In this document: positions 55,973 to 64,000 of the stretch, piece after piece | Layout: every line of letters begins with the position of its first letter | Position numbering within the stretch: the first letter of the stretch is position 1 | NCBI GenBank assembly: GCA_016125155.1 | Contig: WGMI01000024.1 | Location: forward strand, 90,777 to 154,776 | Origin: a bacterium | GTDB lineage: Bacteria > Bacteroidota > Bacteroidia > Flavobacteriales > Schleiferiaceae | Length of the DNA stretch: 64,000 nt | Direction of reading: 5' to 3' | Program-made: the position numbers and the translations under genes | Notes under the pieces: generated by a model | Told to the model about the DNA's origin: nothing | Database searches by the model: none | What the model saw: only the letters and a program-made list of their open reading frames with translations

Positions 55973-56289
55973 GTTTCTAAATGGGACGATTGTTTCGAAA
56001 ATGGGAATCCCCATTTTGGGGGATAAACACTTCATAAAGTATTGAAATCCATAAGGATATTCGAATTTGCTGCTCGTTTTTCTTACAGGAAGTGTGAATA
56101 ACCTTGTTAACAAATAGATTATAAAAACTTCTGGATAGTTGAAAATTTTTTTCGTCTGAAAATCATCTGATTACAATTCTCGTGTCCGTTTTTAATCGGC
56201 CTACACGTAATAGGTCAATCTCGCTAGTTTAAAAAACTCTTAAAATTGACTCGAACAATTAACCTCAGAGTTCCACTAACCTCAAACCT
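55973..56289 (+). other. AT-rich intergenic region ahead of the giant surface-protein gene
   Basis: These 317 bp contain no plausible gene and are clearly more AT-rich than the flanking genes. They must hold the promoter of the gene at 56290, but I see no exact TAnnTTTG with a matching TTG. Confidence 0.6.
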
Positions 56290-59200
56290 ATGAGAAAGTC
56301 TACCTCGTGGGGCCTTCGTGGCCTTGCGGAGGTAGGTGTTTCGCTAGTGCGGAATGCCTGCCCCACCCTCGTACAAGACTGGTCGACCCGCATTGCGGCG
56401 CTGACTGGTCTTTATTTGTTCGTTTCCGCAACCGCCTTTGGACAATACTGCGTAAGCGGGGTGGGTCCAACGACGGCAGTCGACTCAAACATCGACACAC
56501 TGTACATCGCGGGCGACAGCTACAACATTGCCAAAACCCCAGACTGTCTGGCCACGGGTGTTGAAGACTACACGGCCACCGACTCGGTCAATCTGAGCGC
56601 CTTGGGAAACTACACTCTTCAGGTAGGGCTGGGGTCGTGTAGCTTTAGTTATTTTACAGGTCTAGCCCAAGCATTCATCGACTGGGACAATGACCAGATC
56701 TTTGAGCCCAGCGAGTCGATTGGCAGTGTTTCGTACTTGGATACGGACCTCCCGTTCACCTCCAATTTTGCCTTTCAAGTACCCGCTTTCGCCCCCAGTG
56801 GCGAACGCCGCATGCGGGTTATTATGTGGGAAGGAGCCGCTGGGTTCCCGTTGAATCCCTGCGGTAGTTTCATTTGGGGTACCGTGGCGGATTTTAAGGT
56901 TAATGTGACCAACAGCCTTCCTTGTCCTGCGCCGTTTAACGTCGTTGCGACGGGTATCACCCAAACTGGAGCCAACATTGGGTTTACCTCGGGCGGTTCG
57001 ACCCACCACGACTTTGAATATGGCGCTCCGGGCTTTGTTTTGGGAACGGGAACGCAAGTCCTCAACCAAACGGGCAATCCCTATGCCTTGGGTGGCCTTT
57101 CGGCGGGAACCACCTACGACGTCTACGTCCGCGACAACTGCGGTGTAAATGGAACCAGTGTCTGGAGTGGACCGGTGACCTTCACCACGCTTTTGGCGTG
57201 CAATCCTGTTTCGGGTTTGGTGGCTTCGCCGACCGGCGATGGGGCCAATCTGAGCTGGACCCAAACCGATCCGGCGGACACCTACGACATTGAATACGGT
57301 CCCCTCAATTTTGTGCAAGGCGCCGGAACCACGGTGAGTTCGGGCACCAACGAGAACTACACAATCACTGGTCTGGCCGCGGCGACCGCATACGATGCCT
57401 ATGTACGCAAAAATTGCGGGGTCAACGGCATGGCGAGCTGGGTCAAAGTGAGTTTTACAACGGCGCGCCCGGTACCTTACACTACCGATTTTGCAACCTA
57501 TCCACCAGCAGGTTGGACCGAACGCGATGGCAACATTGCCAACCCCACGGTCTTTACCAGCACCACGAGTTCGGACTGGATTGCAGACGGGTTCCGCAAC
57601 GTAGGCACTACAGGCGCTGCCCGTCTCAATCTGTGGAGTACCGCACGCTTCGAGTGGATGTGTTCTCCCACAATTTTTGTCCCGGCCTCCACAGGCTACA
57701 CGGTCAAGTTTGACATTGGCTTTACCGATTTCTCGAATACGAACCCTCCAGATGTGGTTACGGCTACCGACGATACCGTTTTCGTGGTGGTTTCTACCGA
57801 CGGTGGCAATACATGGAACCGGAGCAATGTCATCAAGACCTATGTACAAGGTTCGATGCCGAGCCATTTGGGACAAACCGAATACCTCGATTTGACCGGG
57901 TTTAGCGGTCCGATTCAGATTGGTTTCTACGGCGAGTCTACCGTGTCCAACTGGGACAACGACCTGCACGTCGACAACTTCAGCATTATTCCTTCTCCGA
58001 CCTGTACCGAGCCCACGAGCATCTCGACGACCAACGTGACCTACAATGCGGCTACCATCAATTGGTCTCCCGGCACTGCTTTTGGCACCGCTCAGGACTT
58101 TACCATTGAGTACGGCACCAGCGGATTTGTCTTGGGTACGGGCACCCAGGTTACGGTGGCTTCTTCGCCTGCCACTTTGAACATGTTGAACGGCAGCACG
58201 GCCTACCAATACTACATCCGCCAAAATTGCACGGGTGGCGATGGCAGCAGCGCATGGGTAGGTCCGTTCGCGTTTACCACCAGTCCGCTGGTGAGTGGCG
58301 TACAGTTCTGGAACTTTGAGAGCGAATCGACTACGGCCGTGGTCGGCGCCAATCCCGCCGCAGCATTGGTCAACGGATGGAGGTTGTTCAACTTGCAAAC
58401 CAGTTTCCGTTGGGAGACCGAAGATGCCAGTGGCACCGATGAAAACTCGACTTTGACCGGTCCCCATTTCGACAAAACCACAGGCGCTGTCGGGGGTAAA
58501 TACATTTTCACGGAAGCCAATGGGGTTTTGAACGACTCCACTTTTGCCATAACTCCCTTTGTGGACATTACGGGCATTAGCGGCCCCGAACTCAACTTCT
58601 GGTATCATATGTACGGTGCCACAACGGGTACTTTGGCCGTCGATATCTGGAACAATGGTTCGTGGAACCGCAATGCGTTCTCGCTCAGCGGACAACAACA
58701 AACTTCTGGCACGGAAGCGTGGCGCCAGGGCAAAGTGACCTTGGTGGGCTACACCGGGGTGATTCAGGTTCGCTTCCGCGGCATTCGCGGCTCTAGCTTT
58801 ACCGGCGATATGGCCCTCGACGATGTGGGCATAACCAGCGAGCCGTGCCAGCCTGCGACCAATGTATTTGTGGACAACATCACGGCATCGAGTGCGCGCA
58901 TCAACTGGACGGCGGGCTTTGGGGTAAACCAATACCGCATTCAATACGGCCCCACGGGCTTTACCCCCGGTACCGGTCTGAGTGTACAGACCTCGGGTAC
59001 CGTGCGCAACCTGACCAGTTTGCTCGCCAACACGAGCTACGACTACTATTTTGAAAACCGTTGCTTCGGCATCGACACGGTTTTGAGCGGACCCTTTGCC
59101 TTCCGCACTTTGTGCACGGGTCCTCTGAACGGCACTTTGACGGTTGATCCCGGCATGCCCGCCAGCGCGACGAACTTCCAGAGCTTCCAGGCCCTGCGCG

Positions 59201-62200
59201 ATGGTTTGTTCTTCTGCGGGGTCAATGGACCGGTCACAGTGAATGTCAAAGAAGGAGTGTATCAGCGCTTCCAACTCGACAGCATTCCAGGTTCGTCAAC
59301 GGTCAACACGGTCACGATTCGTTCGAATCCTTCGAACACTTCAGATGTGATTTTGCGCGACACGGCCTTGGTGTCCGGCGACAACTACCTGATCCGGTTG
59401 TTCGATGTAGACCACGTGCGCATTGACGGTTTGGTGTTTGATCCTCAAGGGGGTACGTATGGGCGCGGGGTGTTGCTCGAAGGAGGCAACAACAACATCC
59501 ATATCACCAACAACACCTTCAATGGAGAAGGATTGGGCAGCAGTACGTTGAATGCCGCCATCTTTGACAATACAGGTTCGGCCAACCGCTCGAACGACAT
59601 CTTGATCGATGGCAACACCATCGACGATGCAGCCTACGGGGTCTATGCGGTTGGGGTGGGCACCACCGACTTCCAGCGCAATTGGACCATCACCAACAAC
59701 ACCATTGGCGCCGCCAACTATGGCGTGTACTTGCAGTACATGGATTCTGTGTTGGTGGAAGACAACACCATTCAACCTGCCACTGTTTTGGCCTCAAACA
59801 GTACCTCCTATGGGGTATATGCCTTGACCGAAAACGGCATGATCGATGTGATTGGCAACAACATTGTCCGCAATGGTTCGTCGACCAACTATGGTGTGTA
59901 CTTGATCAATGCAGAAGGCTTCAGCCTGAACTATATGCAGATTGCCAACAACAGCATTGCCTTGATCAATGGTTCCGCTTCCTCGACCCAATACGGAATC
60001 TGGGTGTCGAACTGTTCGTTTACCGAGGTGCTGTTTAACTCGGTCAATGTGACCATCGGTTCGTCGACTACTTCGCGCCCTCTGTACGTCACCCGGCTTA
60101 CCACCGGCGCCATTGCCACCGATCTGCGGATTTTGAACAACGTGTTCGACAACAATACGGGGTACGCCATTGAACTGGCCCCGCCAACGTACACGGCGTA
60201 CATCACCGAGATGAACCACAACGCTTATTTCACCACCGGAGCGAATATTATTCGCGCCAATGCGGTGAATTACACCGACATCGAGTCGTTCTTTATCGCC
60301 AGCAACTTCGATGCGAATTCGCTCTTTGGCAATCCGGGATTCGTCAGCACGAGCAATTTGCTCCCGACCAATGGTCTGCTCAACGAGGCCGGCATTCCCT
60401 ATGGCGACATCACAGACGACATCAACGGTACTGTTCGCAGTCTGACGGTACCCGACATCGGTTGCTACGAATACACCCCACCGGCATGTCCCGTCGCGAT
60501 CAACGTGGGTACTTATGCACTGGATGACTCTTTGTACACACTCTTCAACCACCTCGGTATTCGCTGGTCCAATGGGGGTGGAGCCACCCGCAGTCTTCGC
60601 TGGGGCCCAAGCGGAACCGATCCGGATTCGATGACCAATATTGCCACGGGCATTACTGACTCGTTCTATGTGGTATCGGGTCTGACCTCGGGTGTGGCCT
60701 ACGATTTCTATGTCCGCGAAATCTGTTCGGCATTTGACTCTTCAGATTATTCTGCAGTATTTACCGCCACTCCGGTCTGCCCGGTGGCTACTGCGCTTTC
60801 TGTGGTGAGCGGCTCGACGACCTCGTCTTCGGTTCAACTCCGTTGGAGGGCCGGCAACTATGGCAGCGGATTTACCGTCGTCTATGGCCCCGCCAACTTC
60901 AACCCCGTGGGAGGAGGAACCTTGTTGGAGAATGTGCTCGATACCTTTGTTACGGTAATCGGCTTGATGGGCAACACGAACTACGACTTCTATGTACGCA
61001 GTTTCTGCTCGGCCAACGACAGCTCCAACCTGACGACCAAAGTGACCCAGCGCACCGCCTGTGGTGTGTTCCCGGCTCCTATCAGTGCCAACTTCAGCGA
61101 TGTTGCGGGCAATTTGCTCGGCACCCAGCCGAATTTGTTGCAACTGGCCAACTGCTTCTTTATTGGGGCTGGAACCAGCAGTGCCAGCTTCCGTTGGGAA
61201 ACAGAAGCTTCGACCGGAACGGACAACAACAGTACCACAACGGGTCCGGCTTTTGACAACACGACACCGACCACGGCAGGCGGCATCTACATCTTCCTCG
61301 AAACTTCGAGCGGAACCACGGGCGACCGCGCCTTTGTGGTGAGCCCAGAAGTCGATTTGAGCGGAGCGTCGAATCCGGTCGTACAATTTGCTTATCATTT
61401 GTACGGTGCAACCATTGACTCTCTGCGCTTGGATGTAAAAGGCAGCGACGGAGTGTGGGACAACAACGTGTGGTCGATTTTCGGGCAGCAGCAGACCTCT
61501 TCTGCAGCACCCTACACCACCGTTCAGGTGCCCATTTGGGGCTTTGCCGGAGACACCATTCAGATTCGCTTTATGGGTCGCAAGGGCTCGAGCTTTACGG
61601 GCGATATGGCGTTAGACGACATTTCGATCTTCGACGGACCGAGTTGTTTGCAGCCCTCGGCTTTGGTAGCCGATTACCTGAGCAGCAGCAGTGCTTTGCT
61701 GTCTTGGACCGGTAGCGGTGGAAATGAACAAGGCTTTGTCGTCACCTATGGTGCGGCTGGATTCAATCCGGCAACCCAAGGAACCACCGTATCCGTGAGC
61801 AACGATACCCTCCTGCTTACCGGATTGACGGCGTCCGACAGCTATGATTTCTACGTTCGCAGCGATTGTGGTTCCGGCGACAGTTCAGCAGCCCCAGGGT
61901 CATTCGTCAATCTGGCGCTGCCCTGTCTTTCCGTGAGCGGTGCCGCTACCACGGCCTTGAGCAGCACTTCGGCCAGAGTTCGTTGGAACGAAGTTCCCGG
62001 TGCCTTGGGTTATGTCGTCACTTATGGTGCGACCGGTTTTAATCCTGATGCTGCTGGCACTACGGTGTTCTCTGCAAACGATACGATCGAGATTTCCGGT
62101 TTGACTGGAACCGATGCGTGGCAGTTCTATATTCGGACTGTATGTTCCGTAGGTGACACTTCTGCCGGAAATGGAACTTTGGTGGCAGCCAGTCTTCCTT

Positions 62201-64000
62201 GTTTGCTGCCTACGGGCTTGAGTGCATCCAATGTGCAGGTAACAACTGCTGATCTCAGCTGGAATGCCAACCAATTGGGCGATGGATACGAAGTCGAGTA
62301 CGGATTGAGCCCATTAACCTTGGGAACGGGAACTCGGGTGTTCTTGGATACCAATTTCCTCAGCCTCGCTTCTTTGACCGGAAATACCAACTATCAGTGG
62401 TTTATCAGAAGGGCCTGCGACACGGCATCGGCTGATTACTCCGCATGGAGTACGGCTCAGAACTTCAGCACACTGTGCTTGATCTCAGCTCCGGTGAATG
62501 AAACATTTACGGGCGTAGCAGGCAATCTGTTCCCTTCTACAGCTCAAGGCTCTGTGAAGCTGAGCAATTGCTGGTCGATTTTTGCAGGCGCATCCAGTGG
62601 CTTCCGTTGGGAAACCGAGGCTTCTACGGGCACCGACAACAACTCTACAGCTACGGGCCCCGCTTTTGATGCCACCACCCCTGCTACGGTTGGCGGTATC
62701 TACCTCTTCCTCGAAACCAGTTCGGGTGCATTGGGAGATTCTGCAGAAGTGTTCAGCCCGATCATCGACATTTCGTCTTTGACCAACCTTGAAGTTGACT
62801 TCGCGTACCATATGTACGGAGCCACCATGGGCAATTTGCACCTCGACATCTGGAGCCAGGCTACAGGTTGGGTTCGGAATGTGGCCCAGTTCAATGGACA
62901 GCAGCAGACCAGTTTCAACGAAGCGTGGAGAATCTCAAAGAGTTTCCCGACGGCGAGCTTCTCTGACGAGATTCAATTGCGCTTCCGCGGAACCCGTGGC
63001 AGCAGTTTTACGGGTGATATGGCCATCGATGATATCAAGGTAATTGAAGCACCGAGCTGTCCGTTCACGGGAACAACGGCGGTTGCAGCGATTACTTCAA
63101 GCACGGCTCAGGTCAACTACACCCCCGGTTTGCGTGGAACCAGCATGTTGATCGAGTATGGACTGGACGGGTTTACCCCCGGCACCGGAACCTTTATGAC
63201 CACTGCGGGCAACAGCTTCGATTTGACTGGACTGAGTGCAAACACGCTCTACGACTACATCGTACGGACCATTTGTGGTGCCAGCGACACCTCTGTAGAC
63301 GCGTTGCTCGGTAGCTTCCGGACGGCTGCTATCCCTGCAACGGCGCCCTTCAGTCTCAACCTCGACGGGGGTCCCGGAAGCAGCGTTGGTCTGAACACCA
63401 ATGCGCAAGCCACGCTCACTTCAGGAGTCGCTTGTACGGGCAATGGTTTGGTCTTTGGAAGTGCCAGCGGAACGACGGGTTGGACGGGTACCTCTACCGG
63501 TACCACGGCCGCCAACGCTTGGGTGAACAATACGTTGTATCACTCTGCGGCCACCATCGAAGTCGATGCCACTGGGGTTCCGAGCGTAGACAGCCTCGCT
63601 TTGAATTTCGATTTGAAGCAGACGTTCTCGTTCGGCAACAAGTTTGCTTGGTTCCGGGTGTTGGTCAATGGGGTGCAAATCAGCCCGGACTACAACCCGA
63701 CTACCCAGGCGGCCGACCCCTGTGTCAACCATGGTTTTGATCTCTCGGCCTATGCAGGAACCAGCTTTACGCTGACCTTCCAGGCGGCGAACAAAAATCT
63801 GAGCGGAAACAACGGCACCGACAAGGCGTTCTTGGACAACATCTCGATCAGCAGCTTTGCCTGCGACGAGTTTGATCCGAGCGTGAGCATCGGCAACCGC
63901 TATCTGGCCACGTTTGGTTGGAATGTCATTCCGGGCGCTACCAACTACCAGTTGCAGTACCGCCAGGTGGGCGACACGATCTGGACGACCAAAACCACGA
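56290..64000 (+). CDS. Giant mosaic secreted protein (GEVED, Fn3, MAM, beta-helix), 3' end outside window
   Basis: The frame is open from the ATG at 56290 to the window edge, more than 2560 codons. The leader is long: a 36-residue N-region precedes the hydrophobic core IAALTGLYLFVSA, with likely cleavage before Gln52. In order I see a GEVED domain (about 125-208, FIDWDNDQIFEPSE), two Fn3 (211-392), a jelly-roll-like domain (395-567), Fn3, MAM (666-850), Fn3, a right-handed beta-helix (about 941-1397, with ITNNTFNGEG and ILIDGNTIDDA), two Fn3, MAM (about 1590-1785), two or three Fn3, MAM (about 2065-2255), Fn3, a further domain and a last Fn3-like start at the edge. The three MAM copies share GSSFTGDMA(L/I)DD. 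It is probably a surface adhesin or glycan-binding protein exported by T9SS. Confidence 0.85.
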   Translation, partial: MRKSTSWGLRGLAEVGVSLVRNACPTLVQDWSTRIAALTGLYLFVSATAFGQYCVSGVGPTTAVDSNIDTLYIAGDSYNIAKTPDCLATGVEDYTATDSVNLSALGNYTLQVGLGSCSFSYFTGLAQAFIDWDNDQIFEPSESIGSVSYLDTDLPFTSNFAFQVPAFAPSGERRMRVIMWEGAAGFPLNPCGSFIWGTVADFKVNVTNSLPCPAPFNVVATGITQTGANIGFTSGGSTHHDFEYGAPGFVLGTGTQVLNQTGNPYALGGLSAGTTYDVYVRDNCGVNGTSVWSGPVTFTTLLACNPVSGLVASPTGDGANLSWTQTDPADTYDIEYGPLNFVQGAGTTVSSGTNENYTITGLAAATAYDAYVRKNCGVNGMASWVKVSFTTARPVPYTTDFATYPPAGWTERDGNIANPTVFTSTTSSDWIADGFRNVGTTGAARLNLWSTARFEWMCSPTIFVPASTGYTVKFDIGFTDFSNTNPPDVVTATDDTVFVVVSTDGGNTWNRSNVIKTYVQGSMPSHLGQTEYLDLTGFSGPIQIGFYGESTVSNWDNDLHVDNFSIIPSPTCTEPTSISTTNVTYNAATINWSPGTAFGTAQDFTIEYGTSGFVLGTGTQVTVASSPATLNMLNGSTAYQYYIRQNCTGGDGSSAWVGPFAFTTSPLVSGVQFWNFESESTTAVVGANPAAALVNGWRLFNLQTSFRWETEDASGTDENSTLTGPHFDKTTGAVGGKYIFTEANGVLNDSTFAITPFVDITGISGPELNFWYHMYGATTGTLAVDIWNNGSWNRNAFSLSGQQQTSGTEAWRQGKVTLVGYTGVIQVRFRGIRGSSFTGDMALDDVGITSEPCQPATNVFVDNITASSARINWTAGFGVNQYRIQYGPTGFTPGTGLSVQTSGTVRNLTSLLANTSYDYYFENRCFGIDTVLSGPFAFRTLCTGPLNGTLTVDPGMPASATNFQSFQALRDGLFFCGVNGPVTVNVKEGVYQRFQLDSIPGSSTVNTVTIRSNPSNTSDVILRDTALVSGDNYLIRLFDVDHVRIDGLVFDPQGGTYGRGVLLEGGNNNIHITNNTFNGEGLGSSTLNAAIFDNTGSANRSNDILIDGNTIDDAAYGVYAVGVGTTDFQRNWTITNNTIGAANYGVYLQYMDSVLVEDNTIQPATVLASNSTSYGVYALTENGMIDVIGNNIVRNGSSTNYGVYLINAEGFSLNYMQIANNSIALINGSASSTQYGIWVSNCSFTEVLFNSVNVTIGSSTTSRPLYVTRLTTGAIATDLRILNNVFDNNTGYAIELAPPTYTAYITEMNHNAYFTTGANIIRANAVNYTDIESFFIASNFDANSLFGNPGFVSTSNLLPTNGLLNEAGIPYGDITDDINGTVRSLTVPDIGCYEYTPPACPVAINVGTYALDDSLYTLFNHLGIRWSNGGGATRSLRWGPSGTDPDSMTNIATGITDSFYVVSGLTSGVAYDFYVREICSAFDSSDYSAVFTATPVCPVATALSVVSGSTTSSSVQLRWRAGNYGSGFTVVYGPANFNPVGGGTLLENVLDTFVTVIGLMGNTNYDFYVRSFCSANDSSNLTTKVTQRTACGVFPAPISANFSDVAGNLLGTQPNLLQLANCFFIGAGTSSASFRWETEASTGTDNNSTTTGPAFDNTTPTTAGGIYIFLETSSGTTGDRAFVVSPEVDLSGASNPVVQFAYHLYGATIDSLRLDVKGSDGVWDNNVWSIFGQQQTSSAAPYTTVQVPIWGFAGDTIQIRFMGRKGSSFTGDMALDDISIFDGPSCLQPSALVADYLSSSSALLSWTGSGGNEQGFVVTYGAAGFNPATQGTTVSVSNDTLLLTGLTASDSYDFYVRSDCGSGDSSAAPGSFVNLALPCLSVSGAATTALSSTSARVRWNEVPGALGYVVTYGATGFNPDAAGTTVFSANDTIEISGLTGTDAWQFYIRTVCSVGDTSAGNGTLVAASLPCLLPTGLSASNVQVTTADLSWNANQLGDGYEVEYGLSPLTLGTGTRVFLDTNFLSLASLTGNTNYQWFIRRACDTASADYSAWSTAQNFSTLCLISAPVNETFTGVAGNLFPSTAQGSVKLSNCWSIFAGASSGFRWETEASTGTDNNSTATGPAFDATTPATVGGIYLFLETSSGALGDSAEVFSPIIDISSLTNLEVDFAYHMYGATMGNLHLDIWSQATGWVRNVAQFNGQQQTSFNEAWRISKSFPTASFSDEIQLRFRGTRGSSFTGDMAIDDIKVIEAPSCPFTGTTAVAAITSSTAQVNYTPGLRGTSMLIEYGLDGFTPGTGTFMTTAGNSFDLTGLSANTLYDYIVRTICGASDTSVDALLGSFRTAAIPATAPFSLNLDGGPGSSVGLNTNAQATLTSGVACTGNGLVFGSASGTTGWTGTSTGTTAANAWVNNTLYHSAATIEVDATGVPSVDSLALNFDLKQTFSFGNKFAWFRVLVNGVQISPDYNPTTQAADPCVNHGFDLSAYAGTSFTLTFQAANKNLSGNNGTDKAFLDNISISSFACDEFDPSVSIGNRYLATFGWNVIPGATNYQLQYRQVGDTIWTTKTT

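Noticed and set aside
56662..59274. An 870-codon minus-strand open frame opposite the giant surface-protein gene
   Set aside because: The + strand encodes recognisable GEVED, Fn3 and MAM domains; the minus frame has no motif and is a composition artefact.

Overview
The window looks like chromosomal DNA of a member of the Bacteroidetes, probably of the Flavobacteriales (Cryomorphaceae/Schleiferiaceae-like lineages), with a fairly high GC content for that group. The evidence is the Bacteroidetes-style gene order, type IX secretion (T9SS) C-terminal sorting domains, a near-total lack of Shine-Dalgarno sequences, TAnnTTTG-type -7 promoter elements, GEVED/MAM/Fn3 mosaic surface proteins and a SusC-style TonB receptor with a carboxypeptidase-like N-domain. 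No plasmid, phage, CRISPR, tRNA or rRNA feature was seen.

Positions 1-16131 hold the 3' part of fusA followed by the complete S10-spc-alpha ribosomal superoperon (rpsJ to rplQ, with secY, infA, rpmJ and rpoA), all on the + strand with spacers of 0-31 nt and several 1-4 nt start/stop overlaps. An intrinsic terminator closes it. carA, eno and a mitochondrial-type citrate synthase follow (16208-19951).

Positions 19952-24526 are accessory: an HxlR regulator divergent from a frameshifted two-domain SnoaL-like lipoprotein gene, the pair being flanked by two terminators with nearly identical arms; a gene-poor stretch of about 640 bp; and a Cys-rich lipoprotein of unknown function. Next, on the minus strand, comes an etfB-etfA-bfn-nupC operon (26883 down to 23135), which may couple an electron transfer flavoprotein, a bifunctional nuclease and a nucleoside importer.

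Positions 27075-46019 carry short operons for envelope and central metabolism: a GIN-domain protein, phosphoglucomutase and an ArnT-like glycosyltransferase; a TlpA-like lipoprotein with a YkgJ Cys-cluster protein; an HdeD-like membrane protein; a NamZ-like muramidase lipoprotein; a LolE-like permease; cystathionine beta-synthase; a BtuF-like protein without a signal peptide; biotin carboxylase with a DUF4294 protein; a T9SS reprolysin-like metalloprotease; and an O-acetylation cassette (MBOAT, SGNH, PglD-like). Several of these operons use TTG or GTG starts buried in the upstream stop codon (TTGA, GTGA).

Positions 46122-64000 are a cell-surface block: a TonB-dependent receptor divergent from three consecutive T9SS-type secreted proteins. 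These are an 813-aa beta-helix protein, a 1367-aa protein with an N-terminal plastocyanin-like copper domain, and a mosaic protein of more than 2500 residues that runs off the window. The first two share an indel-free, nearly identical 3' cassette of about 850 bp including the terminator, and the third appears to be entering the same cassette at the window edge. This surface block is the most novel-looking part of the window.
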